Assembly: GCA_030686995.1 (NCBI GenBank)
Contig: CM060704.1
Coordinates: 169,452,218-169,516,217, forward strand
Length of the DNA: 64,000 bases
Direction of reading: 5' to 3'
Origin: Artemisia argyi
Lineage: Eukaryota > Streptophyta > Magnoliopsida > Asterales > Asteraceae
Shown here: positions 43,986 to 55,594 of the stretch, in pieces
How positions within the stretch are numbered: position 1 is the stretch's first letter
How the letters are laid out: each line of letters starts with the position of its first letter
The notes under the pieces: generated by a model
Database searches by the model: none
What the model was told of the DNA's origin: nothing
What the model saw: the letters and a program-made list of their open reading frames with translations, nothing else
Translations under genes and position numbers: made by a program

Positions 43986-45897
43986 ACAATCTCCCACTTT
44001 TTGATGATTACAAAACCTAAACTCATCAAGTCTAAAAATTAATTTTTAGACATGTTTTTAGTGAGTTTATATTAATTTCTCCCCCTTTTTGTAGAATCAA
44101 AAAAGGTTATTCCGACTAGCTTCATAAATGAAGTTAGACAGGATGAAAGCTCCCCCTTGATGTGTGCTCCCCCTCGTTCGAGGGCACCAAGGAATCGAGC
44201 AATGGGAATCTTGGCTGCAAAAATATTAGAAGCATAAGCATACATAGAAAAATATGCAATATACAACTAACAAGCATAGCAAACAAATATTAATGATATA
44301 TAACAATTAATTCAAAGTGATTATGTTAAGGATCCTAATTTGCCAAAGAGAGCCATCGAACTTGCTTGTAACAAAAGGTTGGTTGATTCTTATTTGAAAG
44401 TGAAAGTCATAAGCATATATTATGCTTAGATGGTTGGTGATTGAGTGTTTGGAATGAAAATGGTTAAGTTAGGGTAAGATTGTTGGATTAATGGAGGTAT
44501 GTGTTTGGGTGCATGAGTGTTGGAGAGTTTGGTGGTGGAGAGTTTAGAGGTGTAGAGTTATGAGCGGAAGAGGTTGATTGAGAGTTTGGATGTTGTTCAA
44601 GCTAGGGTTTTGGATGAGATCTAGTGATAAGATACTCAATCCAAGTGAAGTGTTCATTCAATGAAATGGTTTGTTTTTGGAGAAAGATGTAACAAGGAAA
44701 ATTGTTGACATGTTTTACAACTTGTTTCAATTTTTGGGGTGATGAAGGAGAGCTAGAGGAAAATTATTCCAAGTTGCATTGAGCAAGGTGTAAGGCAAGA
44801 AGAGGACAAAGCTCATGGGCTTCCTTGAGTTCTTCAATGAACTTCAAGTGTTCGGAGGAAGGTGATAATGGTGGAGTATGGTTGTTATTTAGGGATGGAT
44901 GATTGGACATGCAATATAGGGATAACATGTGTGTTGGTAGGAGGTGGTGGTGATACTCTTGGTGGTGGAGATATTTGTGAGTTTGGGTAATCATGAATGG
45001 ATGAGAATGAAGTTGTGGAAGAATAGGATGTTTCATGGGTGGAGGATGTTTTGGATGGTGGATTGGTCGATTGAACAAAATGTGAGGTGTTAGGAATGAG
45101 ATTGGGATTGTTGTTTTGAGATTGAACATGCTCTTCATATGGCTTATGTGGGTGAGATGAAGGTGTATTTTTGGGAACAAGGATGGATGTTTGGTTATTA
45201 TGATGAGGTTTGTGAAAGATTTCATTTGAGTGAGCATGAGGTTTGTGTATCATGAAATATGGTTTGACCTTCATGGGTTAAGTTGTAGTGGTGATGACAT
45301 ACTTTGTAGAGTGTAGGGAATGGTTATATGGTTGAATCTATTTGTGAGGATGACTAGGTGGAGTTATTGGTGAATATGGGAAATGAGTATCAAGTGATGT
45401 GATTGGTGAGAGTGAAAGAGCGATGTTCATGGAAGGGATTTCTTTGTAGGAGGGTGTTATAGATGGTGCATTAAGTGCACTAGGAAATGAAATTTGAGGT
45501 TGAGGTGAGTAAAGGTTATGAGGTTTGAGTTTGTAAAGGTTTTGAGGTTTGAGTGTAAGGTAGAAGGATATGAGGTTTGAGTGTGTAAAGATTATGAGGC
45601 TTGAGTGTAATGTAGAAGGATATGGGTGAGTAAAGGTTGTTGATATGTAATGTTAGTGGGAAGGAGAGTGAGGTGTTAGGTATGTAATGTTGAAGACATA
45701 GGAGGAATTTGGTGTTTTGACAACATCATTTGGTTTTATGGGCTTTTAATGGAAGTTAGGCTTTCTTCTCCAAACAGGTTTCTTGGTGGTTTTGGTTTAA
45801 TGGAAGAGGACACGATGAGATGAGTGGAGATTGAGAGGAATGAGAGTGTTTATAATGTAGGATTGGTGGGATTAAGGATGTATAAACTGTGAGACCC
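43986..45897 (-). mobile_element. 3' interior of the Sirevirus-like element (minus)
   Basis: Contains several polypurine tracts on the minus strand: next to the LTR (about 43988-44005), and at 44076-44090, 44149-44157 and 44166-44176. Multiple such tracts are a known Sirevirus trait. 45480-45640 is a low-complexity array around 'atgaggtttgagtgt'. One frame-broken reading region (44764-45274) is described separately. RT and integrase are absent. Confidence 0.5.
44764..45274 (-). pseudogene. frameshifted Pro/His/Ser-rich ORF, unknown
   Basis: Two overlapping minus-strand frames. One starts MKVKPYFMIHKPHAHSNEIF and is rich in Pro, Ser, His and Asn. The other ends PLSPSSEHLKFIEELKEAHE, then LCPLLALHLAQCNLE. 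Together they look like one protein of about 165 residues broken by a frameshift near 44890. The position before the 3' LTR is where Sireviruses may carry an envelope-like ORF, but I see no signal peptide or membrane anchor and cannot confirm that. Confidence 0.35.
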
Positions 45898-47177
45898 CGA
45901 AAACCGGATTAGCGGAAGCCTACAAGTCTGGGGGTGTTACTCGATTGTTATCATAACAAAGGGTACAAAGGATGGCTTTATATAAACCATTTTAAAGTAA
46001 ATTTCACAATTGAAAATATTCAATTTACAACAATTAAAATGGTGCGGAAGCTATAGTTCCAAAAATAGATTTAAAATAGTCCCAAACGGTTTTCGGAGTC
46101 TTCTATGACCAAGTCATGCTCTTCGCCAAGCTCCTCCAAGTAAAATATACAGCGGCAGTATCTAACACCTGAGATAAACAAGCTAAAGTCAACACAAAGG
46201 TTGAGAGAATCCATAGGTTTAAAGTAAAGTAATTGATCACAATATTCCAAATTTTAAGATAAAGGGGCTACGTTATTATACTCCCGAAAAATACCACGAG
46301 GCTACATTGTTATACGCCCACTGCTCTAAGCTCATGAGACCAAAGCGTTAACAAACACCAAAAGTCAATAATAACCGCGGAATTTCATAATATCACAAAT
46401 GCCCCCAACGCTGGGTACCTGCCAAGTACCCAGCAAACCTCGAATATAGTACACCCAAATTGCTTGTCTGGCAAAAGGAGTGGGAGGGTCAATTCCTATA
46501 GGCCTATATCCCTATATTCGCGCTCACTCGCAAGTACCCTCGCAAGTGATTAATGGCTCATGATCTGAGGGACTTAATAGTGGCAAAAATCGTACTTAGT
46601 GCTTATCAAAATGGCTACTACTTCACTCACAATACCAGAAAATATCAGTTTTCAGTTCCATAAACAGTTTTCAAACCATTGTGATAATAGTAAACTAAAA
46701 ATAGAGCATGTATCTCACCCCAAGTAGTTTGCAAAACAGTTAAAATAGATAAAAGTGGGGCTATGAACTTACCTGAGTATGCAGCAATGTAAGATATCAC
46801 AGCTAGTATCAACTAGCAAACACAATGGCATCAATAGTGTAGGCACAACGGCATCAAGAAAGCAAAAGCACAAGTCATTAAGCACACGTCGTCAAGAATG
46901 TATAAGCACAACGATTACTGGATCGGCACAACCTAACGGGTAATACATATCAGAAATAATACTCAAGTAATATATAAAGTAACGTTCGTCGAATATCCAT
47001 GTTATTATGAAAAGGTTTAGTTTTCAATGTCGTTAAAAGAAGTAAACATTTGAAAGCTCGTGTGGATGTTAGAGGGATATTAAGACAATAAGGGTCGAAG
47101 AAATGAAATCAAATAAATAGAAGAGGATGAAGAAAAGAGTGAAACGCTCTCGCGTAAAAGTCGTAAAATGTATGACC
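45898..47177 (-). mobile_element. family E LTR fragment, diverged relative of family D
   Basis: Begins TGTGAGACCCCG, the reverse of an LTR 3' end. Inner segments align with family D ('ctatattcgc.ctcact', 'attaatggctcatgat..gagggactt'). It ends where family D sequence starts at 47178. No coding sequence. Confidence 0.55.
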
Positions 47178-50100
47178 AAAGTAATTTGGGTGTTACGGTG
47201 AGGATCGAAGTTTTAACCACATAAAACGGTTTAAAAAAAACATTTTGAAAGTTATTTGTCATTTAAATAATAATTTTGATAAAAGATGAACCATTTGATT
47301 TAAAATCTTATGAAAAGATATAAAGGCTTGTAAAAATGACAAATTTGATTTTTACACCATTTTAATTTATCAGAGTAATAAATGCCCACTCCGTGTCTTG
47401 TCCTGCTCTGTTAAATTACCTGAGATACACATGCTTAAAATTGTCAACACAAAGGTTGGTGAGTTTATAGAGTTTTAGAAAAAACCCTTTATTTTGTTAG
47501 ATTTCAGGAATATTTGGTATTGATAAAATACAAACAGTAATGAAACAAGTATCGAGTATATTCACAAATAAATCATATAAATATTCAATCACATTCAATA
47601 AAGAATCAATAATCTTAACATGAGCTGGAAACTCATGATACTAAATCAATCAGATATACAATTCACGTATGGTCAAACCTATACAGCTGTATCTAATTAT
47701 ATGTTGAAAACATACATTTTTACTTTATAGATATTGCACCAAGCCTCATGACACCAAAGCTTAACCATAAGGGGGTGTTCTATCAAATCAATGACAGATT
47801 TTGCCCTCTAATAATAGGTGATTTGCCAATTCCTATTTGTCTACGAATATAGTGTATCACGACTAATGCGACTAACCAATTGCAATTGGCATTCCGTCAA
47901 GCATTAGTGGGACAGGGGGTCAATCCTTAACAGGTTTCAAAGCTGTTCACTATATTCGCACTCACTTTACATGTGGTTAATGGCTCATGATTGAGGGACT
48001 TTATGGCGATAGCTAACTTAGGCAATATCAAGGACTAATGGGCTCATTTAGCATAACATCATGTAATCAAGTATCGTATCACAGTAATCAATTTGAAAAC
48101 AGTATCGTTTGAGTATCAGAAATTTAGTTTGAAAATATTATCGTTTGAGTATCAGAAATTCAGTTTGAAAATATTATCGTTTGAGTATCAGAAATTCAGT
48201 TTAAGTATTTCGCCAGTAACATATATGTATCACATATCACAATAATCGAATTGGAAACATTATCATCAGAGTATCAATATTTCAGTCAAGTAATTCATCA
48301 GTAATATATATATATCACATACCACAATAATCTAATTGAAAGCATTATTATATGAGTATCAGTATTTCAATTAAGTATTTCGTCAAGTATTGTATATATC
48401 ACATTTTAAATTACAAACCATATTAATAATTATCAATTAGGAAATTGATTTGAATTATGTATTTTATTCATATACTTATAAAGTTATCAAAGTATATGTA
48501 AGCATGTATCTCCCCCAATGAGTTAAAAACAATTATTGGAAATGGGGTTATGACTCACCTGGATTGATTTGGAAATGATGAAAAGTAAAGTAGAACGAGA
48601 TTTATGGGAACGATTATGGAAACGTCTTTGATACGGAACCTGATAAATAAATTTATCATAGAATATAACCAAATACTATTTGGTAAATACGAACGAATAA
48701 CGAATAATATTTATTCGTTATGACGAATAGATGATGTGCAGTGTAATTATTATGCCATGCATGATATGATAAAAATACTTTATTAAAATATCTATCGTAG
48801 TTTTACCTTTTTAATCGTAAGTAAAAATATTAACTTTTTAGATATCGTTATATATATATTATTAACGTAAAAATAAATAATATATAAATAAAACGTAATA
48901 AAATGCATATGACGTGATGGTTGCCGTAAAATAGAAAATAAAATAAGAATGTCAAATATAATATGTTGGTCCGTGTCCTTTTACACTTTTTATACTAACG
49001 GCGTTAGCGTTACACCGTTAGTCCTTTTTATATATATTTTATAATTATAGTCCACTGCATGTCCGATGTTACAATCTAAGCTTGGAATATTAAATAATAT
49101 CAAATTTTATCCTAAACTTTCTGTTTTGACAGTTTTAGTCCAAGTTTTTAAGGTTTGGCAGTTTTAGTCCTTTTAGGTGTCGTCGCGTTACATTTTTAGT
49201 CCAAACGTTCAAAAATTATGAGAAAAATTATATTAAAATTTATGGAGCTTATTGAAGCTTATTAAAATTTATTTCAACTGCTTATTTACAAAAATAGCTT
49301 ATTTTTCAATAGTTGGGCTTTAATGAGCAAAATTAAAGGCCTGTTAGCGTTTAACGATCCGTGAGTGCTGAGACAAGTTGGGCTTATCCCTAGACTCATT
49401 TTTAATGTTATAAAATCATATCAAAAGAGCTTTTTGGTCCAGCTTATACGGAGAGCTTATTTTCAGCTTATTGGGCTTTTCAGTCCATTAAGCTTTATAA
49501 ATAGTTTTTGAAAATGAGTTTTTGTGTTTTACTTTGGTCAATTTAAAGGGTCTAAACGAGCTTATTATTACAAAGTATAAACACGAAACTTGTAGCTTGT
49601 AGCAAGGAGAAATAGGTTGTGTAAAAATATTGGGTGGTTATTAAGTCGGATTGAGTTTTAAAGGGTCATTTTCGTCGCGATCTGAAACTATTTAAAGTGT
49701 TTATGGTATATACGAGTTTTGCAATTCACTTTGGTCGATTTAGAGTGTCGAGACGTGGTTATTTTTACATGTTATTTATACGAAAGTTGTAGCTAGCCAT
49801 GGTGTCTATTAGATGGTGTAAAAATATGACATGCTTGTTACGCTAAATTGTGAGATAAAAGACGGTTTTATAAGTGATTTGGGACAGATTTTTACTAGTA
49901 AAAGACTTAGTTTATTTTCTAAGTTTTGCTACATTTTTATACATTTGATATATGGTCAAAATAAGTTCCTATGATGCATGTAACGTAAAAATAATCGTGA
50001 ATCAAGTGTGCTACGTGACTCCTAGGCCTTCTGAGATAGAGGCTAGTCACGTTTGTGGTGCTATATGTTTGTACGTACGTATGTATATATATATATGAAA

Positions 50101-51306
50101 CTAAATACTTTTGAAAATAATATATGATGCATGGACATATAATAACGTGGGAAACGAATTGAAAAGAGATCGTGAGGACTTACAACACCTCTAGGGTGGT
50201 AGAGAGTCGAGTGAAATGGAAGAAAACACAAGAATTTACACGTTCGTTTAAAAACCCAAGTAACGATTTATATATATTTATATAACTCGATTTCACTTAT
50301 TTGCTTCCAAATGAATATGCGACTCAATTCTGGTCTTCTTGGAGTTTCTAAATGATGAAAAGGGATTGAGAGAATATAGAAAGGAGATGAAGATGAGATG
50401 TGAAATGGAAAGATATGTTATACGTATATAAAATCATACATATGAGTTTATATCAACTTTTCTTCCTTCTCAACTTGCCTCTACTATTTATATGTCAGTG
50501 AATGTTGGGATATAACTATACATACTGATATTTTAAAGACTTTAAGGACCATGTGAGAGTAAAAGAAAACAAATGAGAATTGAGTTGGTAATATATATAT
50601 ATATATATATATATATGTCGACTACATATATACATGTACACGATTTGAAAAAGTGAATAGAACTTGATTCATAGCTGATGAAACTCAGTATAAATCATGA
50701 AACGATGCTTGGAATATTATTAGAATCATTTAGAAACAAACCGGGATTAAAATGGTTGAGTTTGGAATTTATTATATATCGATTGAGTTGGATTTTGGCC
50801 AAACACTTTGCCTCTATTAAACGTATCAAACGTTCGTCTTAGAAGCTAAAATTTGGCGTCCTAATTCTTTGGTGGGTAGACTATTAGGAGGTAACAAAAT
50901 ATGTAGACGCTGTGTTCAAGAATCGAAAAATACAAGGGTGTTTTGGAGATGACCTGTTCGACTGGAAAATGAGATAAAAAGGAAATTGGGCCATTTGACG
51001 TGGGGCTGATGAACAGTGACAAGAAGGGTTTGGGCTGAAATTCTATTAAGGGCCCATTTGGTGTTATTAGTGAATAAATAAGTTTAGTGTAATTAAATTA
51101 GGATTAGTAACTTTTTTTAAATATTTTGTTAATTGTGTCGAGAACTTGTTTTGTCATTTGGTGAATTATGGGATGACTGATTTCGTAAATATAGTATAAT
51201 AAGAAAAATTTTAAATTTCCCCGTAAAAATGGTGATTAAAAATTATGACGAAGATTAATATATAATTAAACGTTTTTAATTATATGGATTTTTGTGAGGT
51301 TTTACA
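47178..51306 (-). repeat. 3' LTR of the LARD-like element
   Basis: On the minus strand it begins TGTAAAACCTC at 51306. A TATA-like ATATAAATAG lies at 50493-50484, about 0.8 kb in. It has a (TA)n run at 50591-50616, a CTAACGGCGTTAG palindrome at about 49003, and a 36-bp tandem repeat with about 3 units at 48108-48200. The last 36 bp are missing at the left. Confidence 0.75.
50591..50616. repeat. (TA)n microsatellite
   Basis: 26 bp of uninterrupted AT dinucleotides in the family D LTR. Confidence 0.9.
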
Positions 51307-51498
51307 GTACCCACATGTCATTCTGAATTTCGTCCCGAAATTCAAATTTAATGTGATTACTTGAGTAAAGAATTTTTGAACAGAGGTTGTCGAGAGATTT
51401 TTATTCCAAAAATTAAGGAAACGTGATTCAGTTAGATTTACCTGTACTAGACAAGACAAAATAACTGAGGTATTTAAGGGTTGTGAATATTGAAAAAT

Positions 51499-51594
51499 AA
51501 CGGTCAGTAATAGTGGAAAAATAACGGCTAGTGAATAGTGAATACTAACGGTCGTGAATAGTAACATAACGGCTATATTTTTGGCCTATAAATA
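51499..51594 (+). promoter_or_regulatory. antisense promoter: four AACGG repeats and a TATA box
   Basis: AACGGTCA 51499, AACGGCTA 51523, AACGGTCG 51547, AACGGCTA 51568, spaced 24, 24 and 21 bp, then TATAAATA at 51587-51594. Three of four fit AACGGYYA, the core of the plant mitosis-specific activator (MSA) element bound by three-repeat MYB proteins. The function is inferred. Confidence 0.45.
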
Positions 51595-51688
51595 CCTCAT
51601 TTAATTTTCCTATTCTTCCATCAACCATTTTCCTATCATTTCACATTTTCTATTCTTAATCCTTTTCTCTCATTAAATACTTCCGAAA

Positions 51689-51853
51689 ATGCCGAGCCTA
51701 GTTACTATTATCGCAATGATATATATCGTTGTTGCCATCACCTATTTGACTTTTGTTCCGGATGAAGATTATGTAGTTTTGGTCGGGATTTTGGGGTTCC
51801 TAATACCACTCACGGTTCTATCATATGGTGTTGATAAGATATGGAGGCACTAG
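51689..51853 (+). CDS. predicted 54-residue two-helix membrane protein
   Basis: ATG 95 bp downstream of a TATA box, after a pyrimidine-rich leader. It encodes 54 residues. Two hydrophobic segments, about residues 4-22 and 28-46, flank an acidic turn (VPDEDY), and the C-terminus is basic (DKIWRH). It would be a membrane hairpin. I recognise no family. An AATAAA is about 55 bp after the stop. The gene is antisense to its host LTR element and 380 bp from the 3' LTR. Some Tat-lineage gypsy elements carry antisense ORFs in this position, but none that I know has this form. It could be a chance ORF in decayed DNA. Confidence 0.35.
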   Translation: MPSLVTIIAMIYIVVAITYLTFVPDEDYVVLVGILGFLIPLTVLSYGVDKIWRH

Positions 51854-52018
51854 TCTCAAGCTAGGTTTATTTAAAATGTATCCTTGTTATGTTTCTATGT
51901 AATCCACAATAAATATAGAATAATACTTATTTGTCTTTATGTTTAAGAACTAGGCTTGCTATTGTTTTTAAAGGTGTACTTATACTTATATTTTAGAATA
52001 ATCAAAGTAATTCATCAT

Positions 52019-52171
52019 ATGATGGTTCTTGCTATGGTACTATTGATGGGAATCCTTATTGTTATGCCGGGTCAGCCTATTGGAGATTCTATGCTTTCTA
52101 TTGTAATCATTGTAATAATAGCACTTCCTATGCTAATTTTATGCCTATGTATAAATTTATGTGGTCTCTAA
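52019..52171 (+). CDS. second small hydrophobic ORF, possible paralogue
   Basis: The frame is open from ATG 51956 (71 codons). The ATG pair at 52019 gives a protein of about 50 residues with two hydrophobic stretches around a polar turn (MPGQPIGDS). Like the ORF at 51689 it has a helix-turn-helix membrane layout with a proline in the second helix (ALPML; compare FLIPL). Weak similarity, no shared long motif. AATAAA overlaps the stop codon. Low confidence that it is expressed. Confidence 0.25.
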   Translation: MMVLAMVLLMGILIVMPGQPIGDSMLSIVIIVIIALPMLILCLCINLCGL

Positions 52172-53424
52172 TAAAATTATCGCTATTGATGTTTTCCATA
52201 AGTATTTGTGAACTCTTAGGTTTCTAATGTTTTTACTTTTTTCAACTTACTATAATAAAATGATGGATATTAAGTGTAAATATCTATTGGAGTTTGTCAA
52301 AAATAAGGTTTAAGAATAGTTTATTTAATCTCAAGATTTTGTTTTTACATGAAGATTGTTATATAGAAAATCTGAAAAGATAACTGTTCCATTTATGACA
52401 TAATTCTTCCTAAATTATACATAGGTAGCTAGGCTATGTATAATTGAGGACCAAATGATGTGATGCTTGGCTCGGTAAAAATGGTATTTATTTTTCTTTA
52501 AATTGTTTTAGATGGTTCAGTCTCAATGATTGAGTGACATCTAATCATTTTCAAAAGAATTTAGTAAATTTTTGTTCATAATATGGTGATGAGTCAGGAA
52601 TTTCTATGGAAATACTAGGATATTCTTGGTATAAACTTAAAGTTCATGAGATAATTCTTACAGGGTGGTAATAATCTATCGTTCAGTCACTCTTATTGTT
52701 CTCTTAAGGTGAGTTGGTCTAAAATCCGTAAAACTTTCATGGTTATGCTTACAAGGTATGGCCGTCTTATTTTCTTTTCTTACTATATTGTTGCTAATCG
52801 AAGGAACTATGGTTACTTCAAGTATTACTGCAATGATACTGATTACTAACTTCTGGATATTCTTAGTACTTTGTTAGGCCCTTTAGTAAAAAAAATATGG
52901 AGCTAATTATTTCATTGATGATAGACTGAAATGAATCCCTACTGTAATCTAATTTCAAGATATGTCTGGGTAGTATCTTAGATAATTTATCAACTCTTGG
53001 TATAGGATTGCTAAGGAACAAACGGACTTATCTACTAAAGCTAAAGTTCAATAACCTTCTCTCTATTCTTTAGGTTCTCTTCCAAAAATTTGTCTTATAA
53101 AATTCTATGGTTATAGCCTAATTATGATAGGTATAAGGAATCATAATAATCCTAGGTATTATCAAGGTAAATTTGAATATATTCACTATAATCAACATTA
53201 TATTAATAACTTGATTGATTGTTTTTGCAAAACAAACGATACAAGATCTTTTATTAATACTCCATTGATATGAGAGGAGTCATTTGTCTACCAAAGAGAG
53301 TAACAAATGGTGAGATTTTTCATGAAGGTATGAGGAATCATTACATGCATGCATAGTATCATGATGTAAAGAATTTATTAACAACAGAGGGTTATAACGA
53401 AAGGAGATTTTTATTAAAGGTTGA

Positions 53425-53925
53425 TTACAAGTTTTTGGAGAGTTTCGGAATTATTAGGAAATCTGTCATCACTAACCAAAAACTTTTTGGTTTAGTGGTT
53501 ACAACTTTCTGTTCAGGGGAATTGAGTGAAGATACATCGTTTGAGATGTATTGTATCGAGAAATTTGGAGCGTCAGGAAGTAGAGAATTTGGAAATATCT
53601 GGTATTTAGGAATATGAATTATAAGGTAACGGAGAATTTGGCTCAACGTTCTTCTACGGCATCTCTTGGCTTGAACTTCGTCCAACTTCGAATGCTGCTT
53701 GACCACCAATCAAATCTTCATATGATTCGGTAGCTCTTCTGAGTTTTTGACGTAAAGGTGAAAAATAAGTGACGATGGAGGTGATCTCGGATTGAGTTCT
53801 ATATTAGGTTGGGATTTTATTATTTGTACGTAAGGATCTTTAGTATTCGGAGAATTTTTATTGATAGATGTGGTATTAGTATTATGGATATTTGTTTTGA
53901 CATTCATGGCCGTTCCTGAAGACAT
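53425..53925 (-). pseudogene. unrecognised ORF near the PBS of the LARD-like element
   Basis: Minus-strand frame of about 166 codons, starting MSSGTAMNVKTNIHNT at 53925, 245 bp after the PBS, and broken only by TGA at 53712-53710. That codon would be CGA before a C-to-T change. It is rich in Asn, Ser, Pro and Lys in the first half and basic later (AKRCRRRTLSQIL). The position is where gag should start, but I see no gag core or zinc knuckle. It could be a replaced or highly decayed gag. Confidence 0.35.
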
Positions 53926-54169
53926 GCTACAGTAGTAACCGAGAATAATATTTTATGAGTATTTTGTATGTTAAAGATATAACAGTACAGATGAAATAAC
54001 GATTGTATATGAGTAACTATTAAGCATGTAAGATAATCTCAACAGATAAAGTATTGAGCACGGCTGTCTGCAGACACGGAGGGCATAAAATGTTATGGTG
54101 TAAAATCATTATTTTGAAAATGTAGTTATAGTTTTAATGTTTGAAAACATTTAATTCTCTATAACTATA

Positions 54170-54181
54170 GCTCTGATGCCA
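54170..54181 (-). other. primer-binding site (initiator tRNA-Met type)
   Basis: Minus strand TGGCATCAGAGC, three bases from the LTR end. It differs from the usual TGGTATCAGAGC at one position and fixes the element's orientation. Confidence 0.75.
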
Positions 54182-54184
54182 ATC

Positions 54185-55594
54185 TGTAACACCCCCAAAT
54201 TTAAGTTTGTGGCAGCGAAAAAGTAATTTGGGTGTTACGGTGAGGATCAAAGTTTTAACCACATAAAACGGTTTAAAAGAAACGTTTTGAAAGTTATTTG
54301 TCATTTAAATAATATTCTTGATAAATGATGAACCATTTGATTTAAAATCTTATGAAAAGATATAAAGCCTTGTAAAAATGACAAATTTGATTTTTACACC
54401 ATTTTAATTTATCAGAGTAATAAATGCCCACTCCGTGTCTTGTCCTGCTCCGTTAAATTACCTGAGATACACATGCTTAAAAGTGTCAACACAAAGGTTG
54501 GTGAGTTCATAGAGTTTTAGGAAAAACCCTTTATTTTGTTTGATTTCAGAAATATTTGGTATTGATAAAATACAAACAGTAATGAAACAAGTATCGAGTA
54601 TATTCACAAATAAATCATATAAATATTCAATCGCATTCAATAAAGAATCAATAATCTTAACATGAGCTGGAAACTCATGATACTAAATCAATCAGATATA
54701 CAATTCACGTATGGTCAAACCTATACAGCTGTATCTAAATATATGTTGAAAACATACATTTTTCCTTTATAGATATTGCACCAAGCCTCATGACACCAAA
54801 GCTTAACCATAAGGGGGTGTTCTCTCAAATCAATGACAGATTTTGCCCTCTAATAATAGGTGATTTGCCAATTCCTATTTGTCTACGAATATAGTGTATC
54901 ACGACTAATGCAACTAACCAATTGCAATTGGCATTCCGTCAAGCATTAGTGGGACAGGGGGTCAATCCTTAATAGGTTTCGAAGCTGTTCACTATATTCG
55001 CACTCACTTTACATGTGGTTAATGGCTCATGATTGAGGGACTTTATGGCGATAGCTAACTTAGGCAATATCAAGGACTAATGGGCTCATTTAGCATAACA
55101 TCATGTAATCAAGTATCGTATCACAGTAATCAATTTGAAAACAGTATCGTTTGAGTATCAGAAATTCAGTTTGAAAATATTATCGTTTGAGTATCAGAAA
55201 TTCAGTTTGAAAATATTATCGTTTGAGTATCAGAAATTCAGTTTAAGTATTTCGCCAGTAACATATATGTATCACATATCACAATAATCGAATTGGAAAC
55301 ATTATCATCAGAGTATCAATATTTCAGTCAAGTAATTCATCAGTAAAATATATATATCACATACCACAATAATCAAATTGAAAGCATTATTATATGAGTA
55401 TCAATATTTCAATTAAGTATTTCGTCAAGTATTGTATATATCACATTTTAAATTACAAACCATATTAATAATTATCAATGAGGAAATTGATTTGAATTAT
55501 GTATTTTATTCATATACTTATCAAGTTGTCAAAGTATATGTAAGCATGTATCTCCCCCAATGAGTTAAAAACAATTATTGGAAATGGGGCTATG
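54185..55594 (-). repeat. 5' LTR of the LARD-like element, partial
   Basis: Begins TGTAACACCCCC on the plus strand (LTR 3' end on the minus). It closely matches 47178-48558 and has the 36-bp repeat in about 3 units (55137-55250). It stops at CTATG 55594, where family C starts. The remainder should lie beyond the window. Confidence 0.8.

Larger units (their letters stand above)
51307..54184 (-). other. interior of the LARD-like element
   Basis: 2,878 bp without recognisable gag, protease, RT or integrase. It contains two small plus-strand membrane ORFs near the 3' LTR and one broken minus-strand ORF near the PBS. 52200-53400 holds nothing I can name. Confidence 0.6.
47178..55594 (-). mobile_element. 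LARD-like element with about 4.1-kb LTRs (family D)
   Basis: Minus strand: 5' LTR 54185-55594 (cut by family C), PBS TGGCATCAGAGC at 54181-54170, interior to 51307, 3' LTR 51306-47178 (lacking about 36 bp at its end). Long LTRs around a 2.9-kb interior without gag-pol match the LARD pattern (large retrotransposon derivatives). The PBS is 11 of 12 to the initiator tRNA-Met type. Next to the 3' LTR the minus strand reads GAATTTCGGGACGAAATTC, a string I associate with the end of chromovirus-type gypsy elements. Confidence 0.7.
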
